This document shows positions 1-8,285 of a stretch of 64,000 nucleotides of DNA, in pieces. The position numbers and the translations under genes are program-made. The notes beneath the pieces are model-generated. The model made no database searches, had not been told where the DNA came from, and was given only the letters and a program-made list of their open reading frames with translations. The first letter of the stretch is position 1. Each line of letters opens with the position of its first letter. Origin of the DNA: Clostridia bacterium (GTDB lineage Bacteria; Bacillota; Clostridia; Christensenellales; Aristaeellaceae); contig JAFXUZ010000023.1 in the NCBI GenBank assembly GCA_017524725.1, positions 1-64,000 on the forward strand, given 5' to 3'.

Positions 1-1671
1 GGAGGAGGCTTCGCCGAGCGCAATACCGCTCACAGCGCCGCTGCCGTCCAGCGCCACCGTCACGTCGAACGTCCCGGTCAGGCCGTTTGCGGTCACCGTC
101 GTGCCTTCGGCCACTGCTACAGGCGCTTCCGGAGCGGCGGGAGGCGCGGAAGCCAGCACCGTATTGACGGCGCCGAGCACGGCCTTGGAGGACATGGTCG
201 CACCGGCGACCGTGTCGATGTCGCCTTCGGCGATCTCGCCGGTCTTTCCCGTGAACTGGGCAAGGAAGGTGTCGCTGCCCTTCACCTTTGCCAGGTATTC
301 CGCGTCCATGTCGGAGGAGGCTTCGCCGAGCGCAACACCGCTCACCGCGCCGCTGTCGTCCAGCGCCACCGTCACGTCGAACGTCCCGGTCAGGCCGTTT
401 GCGGTCACGGTTGTTCCGTCAAGGGGTGCGGCAGAACCGGCGGAGGACAGTACCGTGTTTACCGCGCCAAGCACGGCCTTGGAGGAAACAGTCGCGCCGG
501 CGACCGTGTCGATGTCGCCTTCGGCGATCTCGCCGGTCTTTCCCGTGAACTGGGCAAGGAAGGTTTCGCTCCCCTTTACCTTGGCCAGGTATTCCGCATC
601 CATGTCGGTAGAGGCTTCGCCGAGCGCAACTCCGCTCACCGCGCCGTTGCCGTCCAGGTGAACCGTCACGTCGAAGTTCCCCGTCAGGCCGTTCGCAGCA
701 ACGGTATATTCACCGTTTGAACCGGAGACTTCAGTCTTTTCCGGTGCCGCTTCAGGCGCGCTTGTCTGCTGTGCGGCATAAGCTTCCGGATCATTGACAT
801 AAAGGAGCACATTGCCGACAGAGTCAATAATGGAATTCGAGGAAACAGTCGCACCTGATACCGTATCAAGCTGGGAAGCGTCAACACTTGTTTTTCCGGT
901 AAATTGTCCAAGGAAAGCAGGATCACCCTGCACCTTTGACAAATAGGACCCGTCCATCGCCGACTCGCTGTCCCTGACTTCAACGCTCTGGACAGCACCT
1001 GCGCCATCAAGGTTCACTACGATGGGGAAGGCGCCCGTAACACCCTGTCCGGAAATGCCATAGCTGCCGTTTCCGAGCTCTTCAATTGCGGAAACAGGTT
1101 CCTCAATGTGGAACCCTGCCGTTTCTGACATGGCTTTGACCGTATCGTTGACCGCCCGTACGACCGCACTGGAAGTAACCGTCGCAGACGTCACGGCATC
1201 GATCTCGCCGCCGTCTTTCGTCAGCTTCACGGGATAGGTCTTCCCAGAGAACTGTTCGTAAAAGGCAGGCTCCTTTGTCTTTGCACCGAGTCCGGCCGTT
1301 TCGCTGAAGTTGGGGCCGCCGACACGGACGCCCGTGATCTTTCCGTCAGCGTCTGTACCCACTGTGACCTCGACTTCGCCTCCGAAACCTTGTACCGTGG
1401 ATACGCCGACATACCCGACATCGGCCTGTTCCTTTGTTTTACCGATATAAAACGAGTCCAGGGAAGATGCTTCCGCTTCCTCAAACGCCGCTGCGTCGGG
1501 CAGCAGCGCTTTGCGGGTGGCTTCGGCTTCCTCCGCGGTCCGCTGGGCAATGGTATCCTTTGTCATTTGATAGGTGCCGCCAAGGCACATGGCGGCGACC
1601 AATGTGATGATCGTCAGGACAGCCCATGCGGGAAGCGATCTTCTGCTTTTCCGCTCATTTGAATTTTCCAT
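1..1671 (-). CDS. RnfG-like membrane protein with tandem FMN_bind domains (partial, C-terminus off left edge)
   Basis: Probable extracytosolic electron-transfer protein carrying several covalently bound FMN groups. Only the first 557 codons are in the window and no stop is reached. A short basic N-terminus and one membrane segment (about residues 12-35) are followed by an RnfG/NqrC-like flavin domain with motif TSATVTS (T164). Further FMN_bind domains follow with DTVSGAT (T275), DTVAGAT (T394) and DTVAGAT (T492), and the next copy begins at the window edge. In this family ApbE links FMN to the last Thr of the motif. The later domains repeat every 98-104 residues and are nearly identical at DNA level. 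The ATG at 1671 has a GGAGGGG site upstream and overlaps the end of the FAD synthetase gene by 17 bp, which suggests translational coupling. The other Rnf subunits are not in view, so membership of a full Rnf complex is unproven. Confidence 0.85.
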   Translation of the reverse strand, partial: MENSNERKSRRSLPAWAVLTIITLVAAMCLGGTYQMTKDTIAQRTAEEAEATRKALLPDAAAFEEAEASSLDSFYIGKTKEQADVGYVGVSTVQGFGGEVEVTVGTDADGKITGVRVGGPNFSETAGLGAKTKEPAFYEQFSGKTYPVKLTKDGGEIDAVTSATVTSSAVVRAVNDTVKAMSETAGFHIEEPVSAIEELGNGSYGISGQGVTGAFPIVVNLDGAGAVQSVEVRDSESAMDGSYLSKVQGDPAFLGQFTGKTSVDASQLDTVSGATVSSNSIIDSVGNVLLYVNDPEAYAAQQTSAPEAAPEKTEVSGSNGEYTVAANGLTGNFDVTVHLDGNGAVSGVALGEASTDMDAEYLAKVKGSETFLAQFTGKTGEIAEGDIDTVAGATVSSKAVLGAVNTVLSSAGSAAPLDGTTVTANGLTGTFDVTVALDDSGAVSGVALGEASSDMDAEYLAKVKGSDTFLAQFTGKTGEIAEGDIDTVAGATMSSKAVLGAVNTVLASAPPAAPEAPVAVAEGTTVTANGLTGTFDVTVALDGSGAVSGIALGEASS

Positions 1672-2275
1672 AACTGACCCCTCCAAGCAGTCTGTCTTCT
1701 GTATGAAGCAATGGACGCCCGAGCATCTCCTCGGCGGCATCCCTGTTTCCGAGTTCAAGATATTGCCTTATTGCGGTACTGGACACAAGCTCGCCTTTTT
1801 CCGTTTTCACCGGGGGAATAACTGAAATAGAAAGTCCGTTGGCAACACACAGCTCCTTCAGCATTTCAGCGTTTCCCAGAGCGTTTTTCCCGAAGCGGTA
1901 ATGAAATCCGCACACGAGATGGATTGCCTTCAAACGCCCCAGCAGGATCTCGTAAAAAAAACGGTCATAAGCCATAGAGGAAATATTTTCGTCAAACGGA
2001 GCACAGATCACATTCCGGATCCCCAGGCTTTGCAGTAGGCTTGATTTTTCTTCCAGAGTCGTCAGGATGTGGGATGCAGGTGAATCAGGGTGGATCACTG
2101 CCGCAGGCGGACGTTCAAAAACAAACGCTGCGGGCAAAACAGACCGTTTTTCAGCTTCCAGGCAGCACGCCCTCACCAACGCCTGATGTCCAAGATGAAC
2201 GCCGTCAAACGTGCCGAGACACAGCGCTGTGGGGCCGGGAGAGCAATAGTTTTCGTCCAGTCTGATCAGGCTCAA
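1655..2275 (-). CDS. RibF-like FAD synthetase domain protein lacking the riboflavin kinase domain
   Basis: Predicted FMN adenylyltransferase (FMN + ATP to FAD). The 206-residue protein has the nucleotidyltransferase signature GTFDGVHLGH (about residues 22-31) and the RibF-type motif SSTAIRQYLELGN near residues 165-178. Bifunctional RibF proteins are about 300 residues. This one stops at the sequence LGRPLL, which in the family opens the C-terminal flavokinase domain, so that half is absent. The start is TTG at 2275 with GGAGG nine bases upstream; the gene lies 15 bp after apbE and overlaps the FMN_bind gene. The context suggests a dedicated supply of FAD, the ApbE substrate, rather than general riboflavin metabolism. 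A full-length ribF is expected elsewhere in the genome. Confidence 0.85.
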   Translation of the reverse strand: MSLIRLDENYCSPGPTALCLGTFDGVHLGHQALVRACCLEAEKRSVLPAAFVFERPPAAVIHPDSPASHILTTLEEKSSLLQSLGIRNVICAPFDENISSMAYDRFFYEILLGRLKAIHLVCGFHYRFGKNALGNAEMLKELCVANGLSISVIPPVKTEKGELVSSTAIRQYLELGNRDAAEEMLGRPLLHTEDRLLGGVSYGKFK

Positions 2276-2290
2276 TAAGTCGTACCTCCG

Positions 2291-3370
2291 TCAATCCCTG
2301 CCGGATGCACCGCGGGAAGAAAGCATGGACGCCATCCCGTCCGTCATTTCGACGGAACCGTCCATCAGGACCCAGTATACTTCCACACCCTCAAGACTTT
2401 CCGCAAGGCGCCGTCCGTCCTGCCAAGGCATATTGAATAGGGCGGTCGACAGAAGGTCCGCCAGGCCGCTGTCCGGAGCGACGACTGTCACACCGTGCAT
2501 AAAAGCTGAGGGAAACAGCGTGTCCGGATCGATGATGTGGTGATAATTCTTGCCATCCACAGTATAGAAACGCTGATAATCTCCACTGGTCACCACGGAC
2601 ATTTCTTTTGTAAAAATGATGTCCTTGTATACGCCAGGATCGAACGGATCCGCGATGCCTACGCCCCAGCGCTGGCGCCCGTCCATAGGGGATGCACCGC
2701 AGCGAACATTTCCGCCGGCATTAATAATATAGGAAGGCATATTGCTTTCGTCCAGCCGGCGGGCCGCGATCTCAGTGGCAAATCCCTTGCCTACAGCACC
2801 CAGATCCAGCTGAAGCAAAGGATCAGAATAAAAGACCGTACCGTTTTCCCGATCAAGGATCACATTTTCGAATCCGGTATGTTTTGCTGCTTCCTCAAGA
2901 ATATCCAGCGGGGGAAGCCTTACGCCTTCCTCCCTGTACCGGTGCCATATGGAAAGCACCGATCCCATTGCGATGTTCACCCTTCCCATGGAAACATCCT
3001 GCACATCCTTTACCCAGACAAGCAGGTCCATCAGTTCGGGTTCCACCGGCGTATAGCCTTCTGACGCGTGGGAATTGAGATACAGCAGGTTGTATACTCC
3101 TTCGTATTCATTATAATTGTCAAATACCTGGTGATACCTTAGAAATATTGACTTGACCGACTCGAATGCGCTGTCAAAAACAGCAGGTTCCTCAGCGTAA
3201 CCGATCAGCGTAACCACTGTATCAAAAGCACCGTAGAAGGACTCGGTGTATTTTACCGGTTCGGCATCTGCGCAGGGCATGCAGCATAAAACAAAAACGA
3301 ACACGCAGAAACAGAGGCTGAGCCTTTTGATGATCTGCCTCGACCCTGCCATGTCCAGATATTGATCCAT
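2291..3370 (-). CDS. apbE: ApbE family FAD:protein FMN transferase
   Basis: Transfers FMN from FAD to a Thr/Ser of target proteins outside the cytoplasm. The 359-residue reading has an N-terminal hydrophobic signal with Cys residues (LCFCVFVFVLCC), so it could be secreted or lipid-anchored. The ApbE fold shows in FYGAFDTVVTLIGY, the conserved LDLGAVGKGFA, IINAGGNVR, and the C-terminal HHIIDPDT with VVAPDSGLADLLSTA. The reading frame extends upstream to a TTG at 3436. ATG 3370 is preferred because GGAG lies eight bases before it and the signal peptide then starts sensibly; ATG 3352 is a further alternative. It is the first gene of a three-gene operon whose last product carries several FMN-attachment motifs, its evident substrate. 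Confidence 0.92.
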   Translation of the reverse strand: MDQYLDMAGSRQIIKRLSLCFCVFVFVLCCMPCADAEPVKYTESFYGAFDTVVTLIGYAEEPAVFDSAFESVKSIFLRYHQVFDNYNEYEGVYNLLYLNSHASEGYTPVEPELMDLLVWVKDVQDVSMGRVNIAMGSVLSIWHRYREEGVRLPPLDILEEAAKHTGFENVILDRENGTVFYSDPLLQLDLGAVGKGFATEIAARRLDESNMPSYIINAGGNVRCGASPMDGRQRWGVGIADPFDPGVYKDIIFTKEMSVVTSGDYQRFYTVDGKNYHHIIDPDTLFPSAFMHGVTVVAPDSGLADLLSTALFNMPWQDGRRLAESLEGVEVYWVLMDGSVEMTDGMASMLSSRGASGRD

Positions 3371-3460
3371 ACCGATATCTCCGGCGTTAAAAATCCCTGC
3401 CGGAACTCCTTTTCTGTTCCCGCAGACCGCATGCAAAAAAACCTGTCTGCTTCTTATAAA

Positions 3461-3489
3461 AGTATATCAAAAAAAACAGGCAAGTTCAA
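3461..3489 (-). promoter_or_regulatory. Sigma-A promoter of the flavinylation operon
   Basis: On the minus strand TTGAAC (3489-3484) and TATACT (3466-3461) are separated by 17 bp. The predicted start lies about 85 bases before the apbE ATG at 3370. Confidence 0.75.
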
Positions 3490-3602
3490 TCTGTTTCTGA
3501 TATTTTAAGTTATTTGTCATTTTTTCTCTTGTCATGTATCAGATCAAAATCACCGTAAGCAAAAAATAAACAAAAAATAATATCGGTGCAAAGGAAAATT
3601 GC

Positions 3603-3630
3603 TTGACAGAAACGTGATTCCGTATATAAT
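3603..3630 (+). promoter_or_regulatory. Sigma-A promoter for ylxM-ffh
   Basis: Perfect consensus hexamers TTGACA (3603-3608) and TATAAT (3625-3630) with a 16-bp spacer, about 30 bp before the ylxM start. It is divergent from the apbE promoter. Confidence 0.85.
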
Positions 3631-3667
3631 AGCTTTTGCCAAGTGATTTTGCTTGTCAGGGGAGTTT

Positions 3668-4039
3668 ATGGAAGAACAGGATTCCATTGCCGTAAGGAAG
3701 GCGACTCTGTCCGGTCTTCTCTCTTTTTACGGGTCTCTGCTTACCGAGACCCAGAGGTCCATGACAGGACTTTTCGCGGATGAAGACTATTCCTTTACCG
3801 AGATCGGCGAAGTCTGCGGCGTGTCTAGGCAAAGCGCTTTTGACACCGTTTCGAAAGCGGAGAAACTGATGGCCGGTTTTGAGGAACGGCTGCATCTGCT
3901 TTCATCTTATCGGGAAGAGCAGCAGGCGTTGAGCCTCTGTGTGACACTGACCGAACCGGGAAATCATCTGCCGCCCGAAAAGGCGCTGGCAGAGATCAGG
4001 AAGATCCTGCTGGCACTTTTGGACAAGGAGGACCAGTAA
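3668..4039 (+). CDS. ylxM: YlxM-type helix-turn-helix protein, SRP-associated
   Basis: Small putative DNA-binding protein of the YlxM/UPF0122 family, which is found next to ffh in Firmicutes and linked to the signal recognition particle pathway. The 123-residue product has a sigma-70 region-4-like helix-turn-helix (SFTEIGEVCGVSRQSAFDTV, about residues 43-62), preceded by LLTETQR typical of the family. ATG 3668 is used because AGGGG lies five bases upstream; a TTG at 3653 would add five residues. Its stop codon directly abuts the ffh ATG, so the two genes are co-translated from the consensus promoter at 3603-3630. Confidence 0.88.
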   Translation: MEEQDSIAVRKATLSGLLSFYGSLLTETQRSMTGLFADEDYSFTEIGEVCGVSRQSAFDTVSKAEKLMAGFEERLHLLSSYREEQQALSLCVTLTEPGNHLPPEKALAEIRKILLALLDKEDQ

Positions 4040-5374
4040 ATGGCGTTTGAGGGCCTTTCAGAAAAACTGCAAAACGCATTCAAAAAGCTCACCGGAAAAG
4101 GTAAGCTGAACGAACAGAATATCAAGGATGCCATGCGGGAGGTCCGGATGGCACTTCTTGAAGCCGATGTCAACTATATTGTTGTCAAGGATTTTATCAA
4201 AAAGGTCACCGAGCGCTGTATCGGCACCGAGATCCTTTCCACCCTTAACGCCGGGCAGCAGGTCATCAAGATCGTCAACGAAGAACTGACCGGCCTGATG
4301 GGCGGCTCCGTTTCCAAATTGACATGGTCGTCCTCTGTCCCTACGATCTATCTTCTCTGCGGCCTTCAGGGTGCCGGCAAGACCACCATGGCGGCAAAGC
4401 TCGCACTGTATCTTTCCAAACAGGGCAAAAAGCCCATGTTGGCAGCCTGTGACATCTATCGTCCCGCCGCTATCAAGCAGCTGCAGGTGGTCGGTGAACA
4501 GGCAGGCGTACCTGTATTTGAAAAAGGGACGCAGGACCCGGTAAAGACTTCCCGCGAAGCAGTGGAATACGCCAGGTATTACGGCAGGGACGTTCTGATC
4601 ATTGATACCGCCGGCCGACTGCATATCGACGAAACACTGATGCCGGAGCTGCAGCACATCCGCGATGCAGTCCGCCCCCAGGAGATCCTGCTGGTCATCG
4701 ATTCCATGACAGGTCAGGACGCCGTAACGGTAGCCAAGACCTTCAACGAAAAGCTGTCAATAGACGGCGTCATCCTGACCAAACTGGACAGTGACACTCG
4801 CGGCGGCGCTGCGCTTTCTGTCCGGGCTGTTACCGGAAAGCCGATCAAGTTTGCCGGCACCGGTGAAAAGCTTCAGGACCTCGAGCCTTTTTACCCCGAG
4901 CGCATGGCATCCCGCATTCTCGGCATGGGCGATATGCTTACGCTGATCGAAAAGGCGACCGAGGCAGCGGCAGCAGGCGAAGCCGAAAAAAAGCGGGGGA
5001 CTAAAAAGAACCCCACCGATATGGACCTGGAGGATTTCCTCGATCAGCTGCAGCAAATGAAAAAAATGGGGCCTCTGCAGAATGTTTTGGGAATGCTCCC
5101 CGGAATCGGAAGCAAACTGAAGGATGTGGAGATCGACGAAGGCGCCTTGAAGAAGCCCGAAGCGATCATTCGTTCCATGACTCCCTCCGAACGCAGACAT
5201 CCCGATATCCTTAATGCTTCCAGGCGCAAGCGCATCGCTGCCGGAGCCGGCGTCACAGTCCAGGATGTCAATGTGCTGATGCGGCAGTTCGATCAGATGC
5301 GGAACATGATGAAGCAGATGATGGGAAACAAGAAAGCAGCTCTCCGGTCAATGCGCAGCCTGAAGTTCAAATAA
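4040..5374 (+). CDS. ffh: Signal recognition particle GTPase Ffh (SRP54)
   Basis: Binds signal sequences and the 4.5S/6S SRP RNA and delivers ribosome-nascent chains to FtsY at the membrane. At 444 residues it is full length. It has an N domain (1-100), a G domain with P-loop GLQGAGKTT (108-116), DTAGR and TKLD motifs, and a C-terminal methionine-rich M domain (about 300-444) containing [17 protein letters not shown] and repeated MM pairs that form the signal-binding groove. The start codon immediately follows the ylxM stop. No SRP RNA gene was recognised in the window. Confidence 0.98.
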   Translation: MAFEGLSEKLQNAFKKLTGKGKLNEQNIKDAMREVRMALLEADVNYIVVKDFIKKVTERCIGTEILSTLNAGQQVIKIVNEELTGLMGGSVSKLTWSSSVPTIYLLCGLQGAGKTTMAAKLALYLSKQGKKPMLAACDIYRPAAIKQLQVVGEQAGVPVFEKGTQDPVKTSREAVEYARYYGRDVLIIDTAGRLHIDETLMPELQHIRDAVRPQEILLVIDSMTGQDAVTVAKTFNEKLSIDGVILTKLDSDTRGGAALSVRAVTGKPIKFAGTGEKLQDLEPFYPERMASRILGMGDMLTLIEKATEAAAAGEAEKKRGTKKNPTDMDLEDFLDQLQQMKKMGPLQNVLGMLPGIGSKLKDVEIDEGALKKPEAIIRSMTPSERRHPDILNASRRKRIAAGAGVTVQDVNVLMRQFDQMRNMMKQMMGNKKAALRSMRSLKFK

Positions 5375-5380
5375 GCAGGC

Positions 5381-5398
5381 AATCATATTCATATGATT
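5381..5398. repeat. 18-bp palindrome between ffh and rpsP
   Basis: AATCATAT and ATATGATT flank a TC centre (8-bp arms). It sits 7 bp after the ffh stop and about 30 bp before the rpsP ribosome binding site, with no T-run, so it is not an ordinary terminator. It may be an mRNA-processing or protein-binding element. Confidence 0.5.
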
Positions 5399-5430
5399 TC
5401 CATATAACACTAATCAGGAGGAATCAATCA

Positions 5431-5676
5431 ATGGTTAAGATCCGTCTCAAGAGAATGGGTATGAAGAAGAAGCCTTTCTACCGTGTTGTCGTCGCCGACA
5501 TCCGCAGCCCCCGTGACGGCCGTTTCATCGAGGAGATCGGCTATTACGATCCGATGAAGCAGCCCGCCGAGATCAAGATCGACAATGCCAAAGCGGTCGA
5601 GTGGATGAAGAACGGCGCCCAGCCCACCGAAACGGTTCGGATTCTGCTGAAGAAGTCCGGCGCTATCGAGGCTTGA
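5431..5676 (+). CDS. rpsP: 30S ribosomal protein S16
   Basis: Small-subunit ribosomal protein of 81 residues, the usual length. The start [20 protein letters not shown] is diagnostic for S16 and is followed by [14 protein letters not shown] strong AGGAGG site (5417-5422) precedes the ATG. It sits 56 bp after ffh and begins the rpsP-khpA-rimM-trmD group, which in Firmicutes links ribosome assembly with tRNA and rRNA maturation. Confidence 0.98.
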   Translation: MVKIRLKRMGMKKKPFYRVVVADIRSPRDGRFIEEIGYYDPMKQPAEIKIDNAKAVEWMKNGAQPTETVRILLKKSGAIEA

Positions 5677-5703
5677 AAGATCGACTAAGGAAAGGATAGC
5701 TCC

Positions 5704-5931
5704 ATGCAGGATTTGTTACTCTTTGTGGCCAGATCACTGGTGGATCATCCGGAGGATGTCAGGGTCACTCAGACGGAAGGCCCCGAATCCATCATTCTGG
5801 AACTGAACGTTGCCCAGGATGACATGGGAAAAGTCATTGGCAAGCAGGGCAGGATCGCCAAAGCCATCCGCACGGTGATCAAGGCAGCGACCGCCAAGGA
5901 TGCCAAGCCGGTGTTTGTAGAAATACAGTAA
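5704..5931 (+). CDS. khpA: KH-domain RNA-binding protein KhpA (YlqC)
   Basis: A 75-residue single KH-domain protein. It contains the KH GxxG-type loop in VIGKQGRIAKAIRTVIKA (about residues 44-61). In Firmicutes KhpA partners KhpB/Jag and influences RNA metabolism and cell division. The gene has AAAGGA upstream and lies 27 bp after rpsP, the conserved position of ylqC. A terminator-like hairpin follows at 5938-5968. Confidence 0.93.
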   Translation: MQDLLLFVARSLVDHPEDVRVTQTEGPESIILELNVAQDDMGKVIGKQGRIAKAIRTVIKAATAKDAKPVFVEIQ

Positions 5932-5937
5932 CCCAAA

Positions 5938-5968
5938 GGACGGTATAACCAAGCCGTCCGTTTTTTTT
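5938..5968 (+). terminator. Intrinsic terminator or attenuator between khpA and rimM
   Basis: GGACGG (5938-5943) pairs with CCGTCC (5954-5959), followed by eight T (5961-5968). The rimM ribosome binding site GGAGG starts two bases later, so read-through would be needed to express rimM and trmD from the upstream promoter. Confidence 0.75.
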
Positions 5969-5979
5969 CGGAGGATATA

Positions 5980-6504
5980 ATGGATTCAATGTTCGAGTGG
6001 GGGATCATCGTACGCCCTCAGGGGATCAAGGGCGGAATGAAGGTGGATACAGACCTTAATGATCCGTCCTTCCTTTCCCGGATCCATACGGTATATATCC
6101 GGGATGGGGAAGAAATGCGGCCTTACGGCGTACGAACCCTTAAGCTGCAAAATCAGGCTGTTATCATGGAACTGGAAAACGCGAACGACAGGAATTCGGC
6201 GGAAACGCTCAGAGGAAGGTCTCTTTTCCTTACACGTTCGGATCATCCCCTTCCCGATAACACAAATTTGATTTCTGATCTGATTGGTTGCAGGATTATC
6301 GGGATAAATAGCCAAAATAACATAGGAACCGTGACAGACGTCTCCCGGTTTCCCGCTCAGGATGTGTACACCTATACCGACGGGCAGCACGAATGGATGG
6401 TTCCGGCACTGAAGACAGTTTTCCCGACAGTTGATGTTGAGTCCCGGACGATTTACGCAAACGAATCGATGCTTCTGCAAACTGCTGTCATGCAGGAGCG
6501 CTGA
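5980..6504 (+). CDS. rimM: Ribosome maturation factor RimM
   Basis: 16S rRNA processing factor that binds S19 and assists 30S head maturation. The 174-residue protein has the N-terminal barrel opening (EWGIIVRPQGIKGGMKV, residues 5-21) and a C-terminal PRC-barrel region (SDLIGCRIIG ... VPALKTVFPTVDV). The start is ATG 5980, five bases after GGAGG. It precedes trmD by 11 bp as in most bacteria. The terminator-like hairpin directly upstream is the only unusual feature. Confidence 0.95.
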   Translation: MDSMFEWGIIVRPQGIKGGMKVDTDLNDPSFLSRIHTVYIRDGEEMRPYGVRTLKLQNQAVIMELENANDRNSAETLRGRSLFLTRSDHPLPDNTNLISDLIGCRIIGINSQNNIGTVTDVSRFPAQDVYTYTDGQHEWMVPALKTVFPTVDVESRTIYANESMLLQTAVMQER

Positions 6505-6515
6505 CAGGGGCAGGA

Positions 6516-7277
6516 ATGAAGATCGATATTCTTACCACATTTCCTCATTTTTTTGACAGTATCCTGCAGACCAGCATTCTTGGGCGGGCCGTCTCGGGCG
6601 GCATACTGGACATCAGGTGCATCGACATCCGGGATTTTTCTGCCAGCAAGCACAAAAATACCGACGATTATCCCTTCGGCGGGGGCGCCGGCATGCTGAT
6701 GATGGCCCAGCCCGCATCCGACGCCATCAAAGCCGCCCGGAGCGCTGTACCTGCCGGCAGATCCTGTAAAGTAATCTACATGAGTCCCAAGGGGAAACTG
6801 TTCACCCAGGAAATGGCGCGCATGCTTTCCCGGGAAGATCACCTGATCCTGCTTTGCGGCCACTACGAAGGCATCGACCAGCGCGTGATAGACAGGTACA
6901 CGGATCTTGAGGTTTCCATTGGAGATTACATCCTGACGGGAGGAGAACTCCCGGCCATCGTAATGACCGACTGCATCGCCAGGCTGATCCCCGGCGTGCT
7001 CGGCAGCGCTGAAAGCGCTGAGGATGAAAGCTTTTCGGGAGATGGGCTGCTGGAGTATCCGCAGTATACCAGGCCACGGGTATTTGAAGACGCACAGGTC
7101 CCCGACGTTCTCCTCAGCGGAAACCACGCCATGATAAGTCAGTGGAGGTACAGGCAATCACTTCTGATCACCGAAAAAAACCGTCCGGACCTTCTGACAG
7201 ACGCGCACAGACAAATGCTTGAGAAGATCCATTCCGAAGAAACGGAGGAACAGAATGACCGTCAGGGAGTTCCTTGA
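6516..7277 (+). CDS. trmD: tRNA (guanine37-N1)-methyltransferase TrmD
   Basis: SAM-dependent SPOUT methyltransferase that makes m1G37 next to the anticodon and prevents frameshifting. The 253-residue protein shows MKIDILTTFPHFFDS at the start, PFGGGAGMLM, LCGHYEGIDQRV and the knotted SAM site SIGDYILTGGELPA (about residues 133-146). It overlaps the next gene by 23 bp. It forms a pair with rimM, 11 bp downstream of it. Confidence 0.97.
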   Translation: MKIDILTTFPHFFDSILQTSILGRAVSGGILDIRCIDIRDFSASKHKNTDDYPFGGGAGMLMMAQPASDAIKAARSAVPAGRSCKVIYMSPKGKLFTQEMARMLSREDHLILLCGHYEGIDQRVIDRYTDLEVSIGDYILTGGELPAIVMTDCIARLIPGVLGSAESAEDESFSGDGLLEYPQYTRPRVFEDAQVPDVLLSGNHAMISQWRYRQSLLITEKNRPDLLTDAHRQMLEKIHSEETEEQNDRQGVP

Positions 7278-8256
7278 AGATGATGAAGTCCGCCGTCTTT
7301 CCGAAAAGGCCTGTTTGAGCCGAAATTCAAGGGGCAGGGAAGTGCCGGTCGAACCGTGCGATCTTCGGACCTGTTTTCAGCGGGACCGGGACAGGATCAT
7401 CCACTGCAAAAGCTTCCGCCGGCTCAAATTCAAGACACAGGTGTTTATCGCGCCTGAAGGAGACCATTACCGCACCCGGCTGACCCACACCCTTGAGGTC
7501 ACCCAGGTCGCGAGGACCATCGCCCGATGCCTGAGGCTGAACGAGGACCTGACAGAAGCTATCGCGCTTGGACACGATTTGGGGCATACCCCCTTTGGCC
7601 ACATCGGGGAACGTTCCCTCAACAGCCTGACCCAAAGTGGATTCAGGCACAACGAGCAAAGCCTGAGAGTGGTGGAGCGGCTTGAAAACGGATGCGGACT
7701 GAACCTTACATGGGAAGTGCGGGATGGGATCGTCAATCACAGTGGGAAGCTCCGTCCCTCTACCCTTGAAGGCGAGTGCGTAGCCAGGGCAGACCGGATC
7801 GCCTATATCAACCACGACATCGACGACGCCGTCCGGGCAGGTGTTCTCAAGACTTATGAATTGCCCGAAAACTGTATCGCCGTTCTCGGGAAAACCCACG
7901 GCGAACGGATCGACACCATGATCAGGGACATTGTCCGTGAAAGCCAAAATACTCCTCATCTATGCATGAGCACCCAGGTTCAGGACGCTACGGACCAACT
8001 GCGGGAATTTATGTTCCAAAACGTTTATATGGACGAGTGGCGTACCGAAGAAGAAAAAAAATGCGATCACCTGATCACTTCCCTGTTTGAATATTACAGC
8101 GAGCACCCTGAAAAAATGCCTTTGGAATATATACAGATCGCTTATCAGGAAGGTACCGAGCGCGCGGTAACTGATTTTATTGCCTGCATGACGGACCGTT
8201 ACGCGGCCAGATGCTATCAGGACGCTTTTATTCCCTCTGCATTCCCTTTGCGCTGA
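7255..8256 (+). CDS. dgt: dGTPase-like HD-domain phosphohydrolase
   Basis: Predicted deoxynucleoside triphosphate triphosphohydrolase of the HD superfamily (dGTP to deoxyguanosine plus triphosphate in the best-known members). It is 333 residues from ATG 7255, chosen for GGAGG six bases upstream. The start FRRLKFKTQVF and the metal-binding H...HD pattern are present (RTRLTHTLEVTQVAR, then ALGHDLGHTPFGHIGE), plus a distal D in ARADRIAYINHDIDD. The gene overlaps the trmD 3' end and is followed by rpoD, a common Clostridia arrangement. Substrate preference cannot be read from sequence. Confidence 0.88.
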   Translation: MTVREFLEDDEVRRLSEKACLSRNSRGREVPVEPCDLRTCFQRDRDRIIHCKSFRRLKFKTQVFIAPEGDHYRTRLTHTLEVTQVARTIARCLRLNEDLTEAIALGHDLGHTPFGHIGERSLNSLTQSGFRHNEQSLRVVERLENGCGLNLTWEVRDGIVNHSGKLRPSTLEGECVARADRIAYINHDIDDAVRAGVLKTYELPENCIAVLGKTHGERIDTMIRDIVRESQNTPHLCMSTQVQDATDQLREFMFQNVYMDEWRTEEEKKCDHLITSLFEYYSEHPEKMPLEYIQIAYQEGTERAVTDFIACMTDRYAARCYQDAFIPSAFPLR

Positions 8257-8285
8257 CAGCGCGGACCTGTTTGGAGGTGTGATAC

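Noticed and set aside
101..661. Open rightward frame rich in Ala, Ser and Pro repeats
   Set aside because: It is the antisense of the tandem FMN_bind repeats; the leftward frame has the recognisable domains and continues without a stop.
3371..3436. Longer apbE start at TTG 3436
   Set aside because: It adds a non-hydrophobic stretch before the signal peptide and has a weaker ribosome binding site than ATG 3370.
3371..3490. Possible FMN riboswitch before apbE
   Set aside because: The leader is short and the conserved RFN-element segments were not recognisable; an ordinary promoter explains the region.
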